From Orobanche coerulescens (taxonomy: Eukaryota; Streptophyta; Magnoliopsida; Lamiales; Orobanchaceae), in the NCBI GenBank assembly GCA_033398695.1, contig CM065814.1, positions 82,850,358 to 82,914,357 on the forward strand: a stretch of DNA of 64,000 nt. The letters are read 5' to 3'. The notes below the pieces were generated by a model. That model saw only the letters and a list, made by a program, of their open reading frames with translations, did no database searches and was not told the DNA's origin. How positions within the stretch are numbered: position 1 is the stretch's first letter; each line of letters starts with the position of its first letter. The position numbers and the translations under genes are program-made. Below are positions 46,774 to 57,301 of this stretch, one piece after another.

Positions 46774-49547
46774 TGTAATACCCGTAATTTCGATTTCCGG
46801 TAATTTCTTTTTTTTCGACGAAAGTCCGTTTTGACGGCTCGCTCATGACCGTTTCGTCATTTCGAGAATAATTAATTATACACTTTTTATCATCCGAGTT
46901 CGTTTCGGTATCGTTTTGTTGAGTTCCGTGTTCTTAAACAGTTTTTCCGCACTTGAGTTCGATTCTTGCGAATCTCGTCCGAAACTGTTGTTTCGAGTTT
47001 CTCGTAAGTTTATTTAATTTTATTATTCATGCTGCGAGCTTTGGTTTGGTGTTTCGATCGTGTATCATGTATTTCAGACGTTTTGGTCCGTTTTTGTAAT
47101 TTCCCAAAGTTTGGGGTAATTACTTTCCGTTGTCGAATTTCGAGCCCTCGGGTGGTCGGAATCGTGTGTTCTCTTAGCGCTTGGTTTCGTCTTTGCGAGT
47201 ACTTCGTAACCGTATCTTCGATTCATATTCAAGTTCGGGTTTCGGGGCCGTGTCGGGATCGATATTGGCCTCCTATTGTAACACACGAGCAGGCCACACG
47301 AGCACGTGGTCGTGTGTGGAGCTCGTGCACATCCAGCGCTCGGCAGTAAGCTCCAGGGACGCACGAGCAGGACACACGAGCAAGTGATCGTGTGCGGTGC
47401 TCGTGTGTGGTGTCATTGGCTGCGCAGTGGCCTAGCGCACGACCAAACACACGAGCATTTGGTCGTGCGTGATGGTGTATATAAGGGGGACAGACGGGTT
47501 TCTCACCCCATTTTTCTCCCTTTCTTCTCTTCTCTTCGCGGCTGTCGGACGGGTGAGGCTAGGGTTCGAGTTCTTGGTCGGTTCTACTCAATTCCAAGGT
47601 GTTTTGGAGATCTCTAGGTGATTGTAACATCATCTAATCCCCTGTTCTTCGTTGGATTGAGGTAATTCTTGATTTTTCTTCGAGTTGACTTTCTTGGAGA
47701 TTTGTTCTTGATTTCAATTCTAGTCCGATTTTGATGCATCAGTTGGTGTAGTATGATGTTATTAACCGTGTTTCATGGATTGTATATCCATATATCGAGT
47801 TTGTTTAACTCGATTGACGATTCGAGTGTTCTTGGGAATTATTGAACATTTAATGTTCGATTAAATGTCCCATTGAGTTTTCCTTCAATAGATTGATGGG
47901 TTTTTCGTTGTTCTTGGTCTTGGTTCTCGTTGTGATAGTGTTTTCGTTGTGTTTTTCGGAAGTTGTAGGTTTTCGGAGTGTCCCGGTCGAGCCGTGTTCG
48001 TCGGAGTACTTGCTCGTGGTATCGAGGCAAGTATCTTTTCCATACGTTTCATGTTTCGTAGGCATAATTATTGATAAATGATTTTATGCGAAACCCAATG
48101 TTTAATGAACGTAAAAAGGGATCGATATGTTCTCGATAAATGTTGTCTTTCAACGATAATTCGTGTACTTCGTGAATATATGTGTTCTCGGAATATGTGT
48201 GTTGGTTTGGTATGTTGAAAGATGCTATGATCACTTTGAGTGAGTTTAATATACTGTAATCCTTTGCCGGGGATTACGTAATGTTATGTGTACTTGTTCG
48301 GTAAGAACGTAATGTGTGTGATATTAATTATTACTCCTTTGAAAGGAGGTTGTGATGTTTAAGTGTTGCTTGGCTGGATGTTCTGCTCATTGTTATGTGA
48401 TCGTTGAAAGTGATGTGCCTCCGGGTAGGATTGATAAATCTCCGGGATCCATACTTGTTAGTATGGGTCGGGCGTGACCGTAGGGTTATCCAATCCGGGT
48501 ATGTCTTGCGGGGACTCCGAGGTTTGTGGCTTGTTAGACCGATGCCGAGATAACTGGTGGGGTTATTATCGGGTATGTCTTGCGGGGACTCCGAGGTTCG
48601 TGGCTTGTTAGCCCGATGCCGGGATAACTTATGGTTGTGGTTTGGTTATGTACATATCTGTGCTTGTAGTCACGTGACTGCGGTTACAGTGACATGTGAT
48701 TTGATATAGTTTCCATGTGGGTTATTCACTCGGGTTTGTTCTACGGGAGCATCTGAGGTCCGTGGCTTGCTAGCACGGGACACGAATAATTTATGGAAAC
48801 AGGTTGTTATGGTATGATCGGGTCGTGGACCCCATGTGTTGTTATCGAAATAAATGTTTTTGGGAAAATGAATTTTGGGCTGTGTCCCTAAATGTTTTCG
48901 AAAGGACTTGAGAATTCTTTAATTCCAAATGTTTTCAAAACTCCCGAGATTGTAAAATATTTTGTAAGAGATACATGGTATTATTTCCTACCCCTTTTAT
49001 AATTCAAACTGTTTTGATCAAGTGAGTCACCTCGGGAAGTATATTCAAGATTTTTACATTCTTGAAGTATGTTGTGTATGACTTGTACTTCTGTTTTATA
49101 CTTGCACTAGCAAAATAGTGGAGTTTTGCTAACCCCCGAGTATTCGGGGGGTGGATGTCTGTATTGCGTCCAGGTACTTGCAGGTTGCTGGGGAGCGAAT
49201 CACAGGTTCGATATGAAGGATGATGGAAGACGACGATACTAATCACATGAAGACCAATGGCAGAGTATTTGTTAGAGTCTTGTTGGTTAACCCTCCGATG
49301 GTTTGTTTCTCCCGTTTTATGGGAGTGTTATTGTATTCTAGCCCCTGCGTGGGTATGCATTCTGAGAAAGAATCGTGTATGTAATGATGTGTGTGTGTGT
49401 TGAGATAAAGATCAAATAGATCTGATGATCCTTCATATAGCCATGTCGGCATATGATTGATGTATTGTTTTTGTATTTAGCCTGGTAGATCCTCACGGAG
49501 AGGGTCTGCAGCGCTGTAATATTCCCGATTAGTTTGGGGGTGTTACA
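46774..49547 (+). repeat. 3' LTR of element B
   Basis: Pairs with 40984-43761 in length and structure: array 47281-47473, TATA box 47478-47486, hairpin 49133-49151. It ends GTGTTACA before GAAGC. Confidence 0.93.
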
Positions 49548-49552
49548 GAAGC

Positions 49553-51530
49553 TTGATTCCAAGACGAAGCCATGTATTTTTATTGGCTACGAGCTTGATG
49601 AGTTCGGGTATAGATTATATGACCCGGTTACAAAGAGGCCTGTTCGGTCTAGAGACGTTGTTTTTGTGGAAGATCAAACAATGAAAGATGTTGAGAATGG
49701 AGAGTCGGCTCCACAACACGACTATGATCTTATTGATTTGGACCCCGTTCCTCCACAACATGTTGAGACACCGGGTGGGAAGGATGTCCAAAATGATTAA
49801 CAACAAGATGCCGGTGACAATGATGAGTTGAGACAAGATGACACCGATGGAGCTCATCCCGAGCTACCCGTGACGAACATGCCATTTTTTGTTCCACATA
49901 AGCGGTCGACGAGGGACCGTCATCCATCCTCTCGTTATTCCGCCGATGAGTATGTCTTACTCACCGACGAGGGAGAGCCCAAATACTTTGCGGAGGCTAT
50001 GGAGGATGAAAAGAAGAAGGAATGGATGGATGCCATGCAAGACGAGATGAGTTCCTTGCATGAGAATAACACTTACGAGTTGGTGGAGTTGCCGAAAGGC
50101 AAGAGGGCTTTGAGAAACAAATGGGTGTATCGGGTGAAGTCTGAGGAGCATACCTCGTTGCCCCGATACAAAGCTAGACTCGTAGTGAAAGGATTTAGTC
50201 AAAAGAAGGGCATTGATTTTGAGGAGATTTTTTATCCGGTTGTAAAGATAGGATCGATTCGTTTGGTCCTTGGGTAGAGCAAATGGATGTCAAGACGGCT
50301 TTTCTTCATGGAGACCTCGACAAAGAAATTTATATGAAGCAACCGGAAGGGTTTGAGGTCGAAGGAGAAGAGGATTATGTGTGTAAACTCCGGAAGAGTT
50401 TATACGGGTTGAAGCAAACACCACGACAATGGTACAAGAAGTTTGAGTCGGTTATGGGGGAGCAAGGCTACTGGAAGACGACTCTCGACCATTGCGTATT
50501 TTTCAAGAAATTCAGAGATGATGATTTTATCATCTTATTGCTGTATGTGGACGACATGTTGATCGTTGGCAAGAATGCCGAGAGGATTGCCAACTTGAAG
50601 GAAGAATTGAGTAAGTCTTTTGCCATGAAAGACTTGAGGGCCGCTAAACAAATTCTTGGAATAAGAATCACTCGGGATAGAGCAGCCCGGAAATTGCAGA
50701 TGTCGCAAGAGCAATATATCGAGAAGGTACTTAAACGCTTCAACATGGACAAAGCTAAAGTTGTTAGTTCGCCTCTTACTAACAATTTTAAATTGACGAG
50801 CCAAGATTGCCCTAAGACGAAGGAGGAGATTGAGGATATGGATAAAATTCCTTATGCTTCGGCGGTCGGAAGTTTGATGTATGCCATGGTATGTACTAGG
50901 TCCGACATTGCTCATGCCGTGGGAGTGGTGAGCCGGTTTCTATCGAATCCGGGAAAGAAGCATTGGGAAGCCGTGAAATGGATATTTCGATATTTACGGG
51001 GTACTTCCAAACTGGGGATTATGTTTGGAAATGGGAAAGCAATGCTTGTTGGATATTCCGATTCGGATATGGCCGGTAACGAAGATAACCGAAAATCCAC
51101 TTCCGGTTATTTGATGACGTTCGCAGGGGGAGCCGTGTCATAGCAATCAAGATTGCAAAAGTGCGGTGCCTTATCTACAACGGAGGCCGAGTATATTGTG
51201 GCGGTGGAAGCGTGTAAAGAGCTCTTATGGTTGAAAATGTTTTTACGAGAGCTAGGCTTCCGACAACGACGTTACGTGGTTCTTTGTGATAGTCAAAGTG
51301 CGATTTATTTCGCTAAGAATGCGACTTTTCACAAGAGAACGAAACTTATCGATGTGATGTATCATTGGATCCGAGATGCTTTGGAGGATGCTTTGTTTGA
51401 ACTTGATAAAGTTCATACCGATGATAATGGTTCCGATATGTTAACCAAGGCGTTAAGTAGAGATAAGGTGAAAGTGTGTTGTTCGATCGCCGGGATGGCG
51501 AACTCTTTCTATATTCCGGAAAGGGGGAGA
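49553..51530 (+). pseudogene. Copia D integrase tail, reverse transcriptase and RNase H
   Basis: The frame resumes exactly after the GAAGC duplication with TKPCIFIGYELDEFGYRLYDP. A stop lies at 49798. The integrase-RT linker ([18 protein letters not shown]) follows, and RT begins [12 protein letters not shown] small deletion and frame change at about 50275 precede MDVKTAFLHGDLDKEIYM. Catalytic YVDD is at 50544-50555. DIAHAVGVVSRF and the RNase H block follow, interrupted by a TAG at 51141 where a Trp is expected. Frame 51153-51530 holds ALSTTEAEYIV. The polypurine tract GGGGGAGATT follows directly. Confidence 0.88.
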
Positions 51531-51532
51531 TT

Positions 51533-51757
51533 TATAGGAGTAATTTCCGAAATATAGGCTTTTTCGGAGTCGATTGGACTCCGGGCCACGGGACAAACCC
51601 TCCGGGCTGTGGCACTACGCTTGAAAAGTCATTTTTCTCACATTGCACTGCCGGGCCGCGGCATACAGCTGCCGAGGCGCGGCCCCCGAAATCACCCAGC
51701 ATCGCCCGACCCTCCTGTACTCTGGGCCGCGGCCCCTGCCGATCACCCCCTGTCGGG
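51533..51757 (+). mobile_element. 3' LTR of copia D, first part
   Basis: It matches the start of the D 5' LTR at 33644 but begins TATAGGAG where that LTR has TGTAGGAG. Element A interrupts it at 51757. TCGGG (51753-51757) is repeated after element A at 60462-60466. The LTR continues at 60467. Confidence 0.92.
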
Positions 51758-51911
51758 TGTAATATCCGGATAAATTGTTGGGTATTTTCATCTGTATTTG
51801 AACCCTGTATTACCTGAAATGGTGCTATCAATAATCGAAGTACGACCGTTTACGTATTCGTATCCTCATGCATGATAATATCAACCTTTAATCCTTCACA
51901 TGCAACTACGT

Positions 51912-52292
51912 CGTAACGCACGCTAACAGGTAAGCGTAACGTACGTTACGAACTGGAAATAGCGTACGCTACGAGCTAGACGTAGCGTACGTAAGGAGGT
52001 CAATTATTGAACATGCTGGCTAGCACATGCACGGCTGGTGGTGGGGCTCGGAGAGATTCCCGCGGATGAACCTGGACAGTTTTAGGGTCAACGGGTGTTA
52101 ACGTACGCTAAGGTTTGTAACTAGCGTACGCTAATCTGTGTAGCTTACGTACGTAATGCATAGGGAGTAACGTACGTAAGCTAGTACAGAACGAGACAGT
52201 AAGCTATCAGTGAACGATAGCGTACGCTAAGATCGAAGGGTAGCGTGCGCTAAGTCGATTACGTACGCAAATGGCTAAGGCTAACGTACGTA
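51912..52292. repeat. GTAACGTACGTTAC / TAGCGTACGCTA palindrome array in A 5' LTR
   Basis: Roughly 15 palindromes of related form occur: GTAACGTACGTTACG, TAGCGTACGCTA, TTACGTACGTAA and TAGCGTGCGCTAAG. The centre is always CGTACG, CGTGCG or a close variant. The array ends about 20 bp before ATTATATATATGG. The 3' LTR counterpart is 57450-57820, with more indels. Confidence 0.9.
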
Positions 52293-52312
52293 AATCTCTA
52301 GATATTATATAT

Positions 52313-52324
52313 ATGGACAACACC
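52313..52324 (+). promoter_or_regulatory. TATA box of element A
   Basis: ATTATATATATGG downstream of the array, followed by a pyrimidine-rich stretch. The 3' LTR has the same site near 57831-57842. Confidence 0.6.
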
Positions 52325-55013
52325 CCATTTCATTTCTCTCCGTCCCTTTCACTTTTAATTCGTTTTCCTCCATTTCTAGAGGGTCTCCAGCCCTCTAAAA
52401 CACATATAGAACACGTAGACTCGATCATTTAAGTTACGAAACATCTTGGATTGACATTCAAGCAATCGAAGTTGGATGCTACCTCTTGTCTCTGCGTTTC
52501 TTTCATATTAAGGTATGTTAATGCTACCTCAACCTTGAATTCGTGTTCTTAAGGATGTTATGAACATACCACCGGGATTATTAAGCTCCATAGATGATTT
52601 TTATCCGAACACCATGTTTTTGGAAGTTGGAATGTTCATGCTTTAGTTACCCGAGTTAAGAACATTATAGTCCGACTCTTGTTATGATAATCAAGTAAGG
52701 TAAAATTCTGAGATTAATAAACCATATTGTATGGTGTTTCCATAATGATCATAGACTTAATGTTGGTAACAACCTCAGATTTTCCGAACTACCTTTGAGG
52801 ATCTATAATCAATATTTGGAGTGAGTCTTATGATGGGAGGATTAACCAGGAATTCGTAGACATCAACACCATAGGGTTATTCTGATTCACATGAGTGAGA
52901 TATGTGTGAATATAACGTACGTTAAGCTCTATGCATTACGTCGTTATACCTCGAGCAAAGCGATCAATGCAGGCCGAGAAGAAGCATCGATGCATGCTTA
53001 GCGTGCGCTAATCCTTGTAGCTTACGTGCGCTAACGTGCAGACATAACGTACGTTACGTATGTGTGTAACGTACGTTACGAAGAGAACAGTTAGGGTTCG
53101 GCCATCTTTTTATGCTTTTCCTTGTGTGATTGGTTGTTTATTTTATGATAGGATATTAAGGACGAATTTTCTACGATAATCCAGTGTTGAGCCTCTCCGA
53201 TCGTCGTTTTCGTTGGAGTTCTGGATTGTCCAATCAACTGTATTTCCGAAGTATTCGCGAGAGATTACCAAGACAAGTACCTTGATATACGAATTATAAT
53301 TACGTGAAATCATTGTTGCTGAAGTGTATGAATCATGTTATGAATATCTGTATTTATATTATATATATATAGATATGTGTGGATAATTATGTAGTATTAA
53401 TTGATAGTGTTGAAGGCCTAATGTGCTAAGTCTTGATGAATAACGTGCGAGTTATTGTTTATTTTGCGTAGTTGCGTACTGGCGAATAAATTATGTGGAT
53501 TGATGAACCGATTTGACAATTTTTGCAACGGTTGGTGTGTGCTTGGTATTTGTAATAATGTGGATACTTGTTATGAGAGACGTCATATCCGGTACCTCGA
53601 GGCGGGCGTGCACTCCGGCTGTTGTTATGCTGCAATGAGCGGCTCCATATGATTGGTGAACACCGGTGTTACTTAATGCGCGAGCAAGGGGCGCTCTGTG
53701 GGAGTGAACGCCGGGCGGTGACATGTGCAATGGGCGGCCAATATAGTGGAGTGAACGCCGGTACAGTGTGCAAGGCCTGGCGAGCTTATTGGTAACGGAT
53801 ATTTGAGTGATAGCTAAGACCCGTTATCAAATGATTTTGAAATTTAAATCTTTGCAACTTGCTTTTAATGTTGGTCTTGATGTAGACCGCGGATTATGTT
53901 TACGGAGTTCGTTCAATTTGTTTTAAATGTTGGTATCGGGGTTAATTAACCAAGGATATTTGACGAGATCTCAGGGTTAATTAATCGGGGTCTTGAGCGA
54001 GATTTGTCGAATGAGAGGTGTGCCTTTGATTATCTTGTGTTGATTATTCGTGTATTGGGTCGAGGACCCGTGAGATGTTGAGATTTGATCTCGTGATGAT
54101 ATTATTTGGATTGGGCCGAGAACCCGTGAGATGTTGTAATGATTCACTTGTGATAGTGTTTTATCATTTGGGTCGAGGACCAGAATAACGTTGTGATAGT
54201 TTTCTTGCAAATTGTTTTCCACATGTTGGGTCAAGGACGAGAGCTTTTGAAGTATTTTCTAAAGTATTTCCATTTGATTTTCAAAACCCCTAGATGGCGA
54301 GTCAATATTAGTGTTTTGAACTTTCTTATCAAAATACTTTTCCTTTTATAAAAGGGATTTCTCGACTCCTTGGGCTCGTTTAAAGTTTTATTGGTGTTAT
54401 GTTGCGTACGGAGAATATGAAAATGTGATTATCTTTCACCTTGTGTATGTAATCTTATTATTGTGTTGACCATTTGAATGTATGGTTCGTGTTAAGGTTT
54501 CACGACTGTTGAGTTTTATGTTATTATTATTCGTATATTTTGTGTGTTATGTACTTGCACTAGCAAAATTCCAGTTTGCTAACCCCCGAGTTTTCGGGGG
54601 GTGGGTGCCTGTTATGCGCTCAGGTTTTGGCAGCTCGGGAGCAGTCACAGGATTGGCTGGGAAGGAGATGGAGGACAAATGATACTAATCACACCAGAGT
54701 TAGAGTCTTTTCTTTTGTTTCATTTTGGTCGGTATTTCTCTGTCGTTCGAGTATTCACCCTTGCATGGGTGTAGTTTACATTTATTAAATTGAGTTGTCG
54801 TTCTTTTCTGTGTTCAAGTTTATTTTTGTCATTGAGATGTAAAGTTCATTTGTTTCTGAATTGTTTAACGACCTTGTCGGTCTGCGTTGTATTTAGATTG
54901 ACCTCGGTCGGTCAATCATTTTGTAGTCTAGTAGAGTTTAGCCTTGTAGATCCTTGTAAGAAGGGCCTACGGCGTGTAACATTTCCGGATGGATTATGGG
55001 GGTGTTACAAATA

Positions 55014-55025
55014 TGGTATCAGAGC
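55014..55025 (+). other. Primer-binding site of element A
   Basis: TGGTATCAGAGC, an exact initiator-Met tRNA complement, 5 bp after the LTR. Confidence 0.92.
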
Positions 55026-56100
55026 TTAGGTTTGCGAAAAACCTAGGCCGTTGGGTCAAGTCCATGTCTTGTGTAAGTCGCGCGCGTCAGAGTTGTGATT
55101 AGTATCGTGGTTCCAACATCATCTTCAAGCAATCCGTGATGGTAGGCCTCCCGAATCGTAAGTCCCCTTACATACGTATTTGATTATATTGTGCTTAACG
55201 TGAACCTAAGGTTTGAACTTGTTAGAGATTATATTATTTTACGATATCACCTGCATATACGCGTCGAGTGAGAATGGTTATGTAGTATACTTCGGTAGTC
55301 GAACATATTTATCGATTTCTGCATTTCAGTAGGATAAATCTTTGAGTGTTAATTTTATCCGCTGCGTGAGTATTGTGAAATGACTTTTGACATTTTGGCA
55401 TTTTAGTCTCGCACATTTTCACGGTATTTTTATGACGGTATTTAATATTTTACAAATGATTTTGTAAGTTTTGGAAAATGCTACAGTCATCGGCTTTTTG
55501 GCATATTTTGAAATGATTTTTAAATGGTTTTTTAGCCTGGTAGGTTCCGGCGCAGAATCCCCGGCATGTAATATTTCCGGGCCGAATTATGAACATTTCA
55601 AAGTAGTGTTTTGAAATTTTCCTAGCATTGTAAACCTCATGATTTAATGTAGTCGTGTCGAATGGTCACGTATTTTGGTGAAAAGTTCTTTCTAATAAAC
55701 ATTTTGGTAGAAGAGGAAGGATTTTCAAAATTATTGTATTCGGGACTCAACACTTTTGAAATATTTCAAATTAGTTACAATTCGATTTTCAATTTTCTTG
55801 TAGGCATTACTCGAAAATAAATTTTTTTAGAGTCATTGTATAAACTTCCTCTTCCAAAACAAAGGACAGTACTTACAAGTTTTGAGCACAACGTGATTCG
55901 GCTTTCGTTTCAAAATTTTTTTTTAAAAGCATACGCATAATGATCGTCCTAGACGAGGGACTGGAAGTTGATTTCAGAAAATTTCGTGCTTTACGATATT
56001 ACCGTTATTCTAAGGATGCTAATTAAACCTTATGTTGATAATTATGGTATACCGTACAACCGACTATGTGATAACAATAAACGGTACTATCTGCATTAGC
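55026..56100 (+). other. Leader of element A
   Basis: Non-coding AT-rich sequence. It contains a stretch (near 55540-55580) resembling an LTR end: CCTGGTAGGTTCC followed by CATGTAATATTTCC. No frame is conserved. Confidence 0.5.
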
Positions 56101-56616
56101 ATGACGAGCCTTGGCGGACGTAGACGTGATATAGGAAGCGGAAGTGGTGAGGTGGTTCGTACGACAACGATTCATGTTACGGTGAAGGAATATCAAGATC
56201 AGACGATAACCTACTAAACCTCCTCAGTGACCGAGCCAACGAGCGGAGAAAAGAGACCGAGGACATCTGGAAAATTTTTGGGCGGTGACGAGACTAAGGT
56301 TCTCAAACCCCCACGTCGTTCGAATGCGTCGTCTTCGCGGTCGAGAATGAGCATTGGGAATCCCCAACCAGCATCAGTGACTCCCGGTAAGAAGAGAGTG
56401 TGCTTCAACTGCAACCGTACGGGACACATCCGTGTAAACTGTCCCTCACCACTCTTGACTTGTCATCGGTGCGGGTGTGAAGGCCACCGGGAGAAACATT
56501 GTGAGATAATTTCCGAATTGGCAAAGAATGCTACTCTGTCGGTGAGCAGAGCAAGTGGCCGGAGAATGCCCCAAAACCTTATGTCTTCTGCTGAAGAGCC
56601 TATCATAGGCGAATGA
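56101..56616 (+). pseudogene. Element A gag relic
   Basis: The frame starts MTSLGGRRRD near 56101 and runs into KEYQDQTITY, aligning with DYQDRALARE after the capsid core in element B, so the capsid core itself is deleted. A stop at 56215-56217 follows, and the next frame (56227-56616) carries two zinc knuckles, CFNCNRTGHIRVNC and CHRCGCEGHREKHC. What remains could at most bind nucleic acid. Retention of the knuckles while the capsid is lost suggests selection for RNA binding, or simply packaging in trans. Confidence 0.78.
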
Positions 56617-57301
56617 AGATTTTGTGCTGTGTTCCAGTCATTGCTGTTTCCAACAATCGCGACTTTGATCGTTTTTCATTTTAATTGCTTTTCGTTTCCA
56701 ACTCCTGTTGTTTTCAGTTTCGGGGCTGACATGTCTTCTTAGTATGGGGGAACGTAATACCCATACTCTTCTTAGTATTTTCGGTGTTGGGAGACTTTCA
56801 TTGTTGATGATTCATCTGTGACCCTCTTGACTATTTTAAACTACCATGTTCTACTGAACCTACCGTCAGTCGAACGAAATTCAGAACCGATTTGTTAGAC
56901 TCCGTGAATTATTGTGGTCTATTCACATCTGAACTTAATCTTTGCAAAATTTTGTTCGAAATATTTGTTCCCACTCGTGTGGTTAATATTTCCAATGTGT
57001 TATGAACTTGAATATGGTGGGTCGAGCTCGACGCGCGATTTTAGTACGTCTGAGCCGTTTATGAATTTCTTTAATTCTGTGAGCTTTTACTTCTCCACTC
57101 TAACTTCTCATGTTCACGTGTAATTTATCGCCTCAATTGACGTGCCTAATACTTCCTAGGTCCAATCATTGTATTTTTTAGAACCTTGTATTCGCGCATC
57201 GCTCATGATGTTTTGGGGCTGAGCAAGTAGTTACTTTTTCTTGGTTGTTCCACCACTTTACTTTAAGTTTCGGGACGAAACTTCTTTTAAGAGGGATAGT
57301 A
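56617..57301 (+). other. 3' untranslated region and polypurine tract of element A
   Basis: Non-coding. It ends with AAGTTTCGGGACGAAACTTC, an inverted repeat shared with element B, then TTTTAAGAGGGATAGTA (57285-57301) as the polypurine tract. Confidence 0.75.

Larger units (their letters stand above)
40984..49547 (+). mobile_element. Element B: complete gag-only Ty3-type element (TSD GAAGC)
   Basis: LTRs 40984-43761 and 46774-49547 enclose 3.0 kb. GAAGC flanks it at 40979-40983 and 49548-49552. The interior has a PBS, a long leader, a gag frame with two zinc knuckles and a polypurine tract, but no protease, RT or integrase. The LTRs (2.78 kb) are almost as long as the interior. The LTR pair differs largely by C/T and G/A changes in CpG context, so the insertion has aged. 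It sits in the integrase of copia D. Confidence 0.94.
51758..55009 (+). repeat. 5' LTR of element A
   Basis: It begins TGTAATATCC and ends GGGTGTTACA. It contains the palindrome array 51912-52292, a TATA box near 52313-52324, a second smaller palindrome cluster at 52913-53085, GAGTGAACGCCGG repeats near 53700-53760, and the hairpin CCCCCGAGTTTTCGGGGGG at 54583-54601. No protein-coding signal. Confidence 0.94.

Noticed and set aside
51476..51817. 113-residue frame
   Set aside because: It runs from the end of copia D pol through the D LTR into the LTR of element A, so it is chimeric.
54583..54601. Rho-independent terminator
   Set aside because: The hairpin fits the shape, but the host is a plant and the site is inside an LTR. 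It is kept as a conserved hairpin only.
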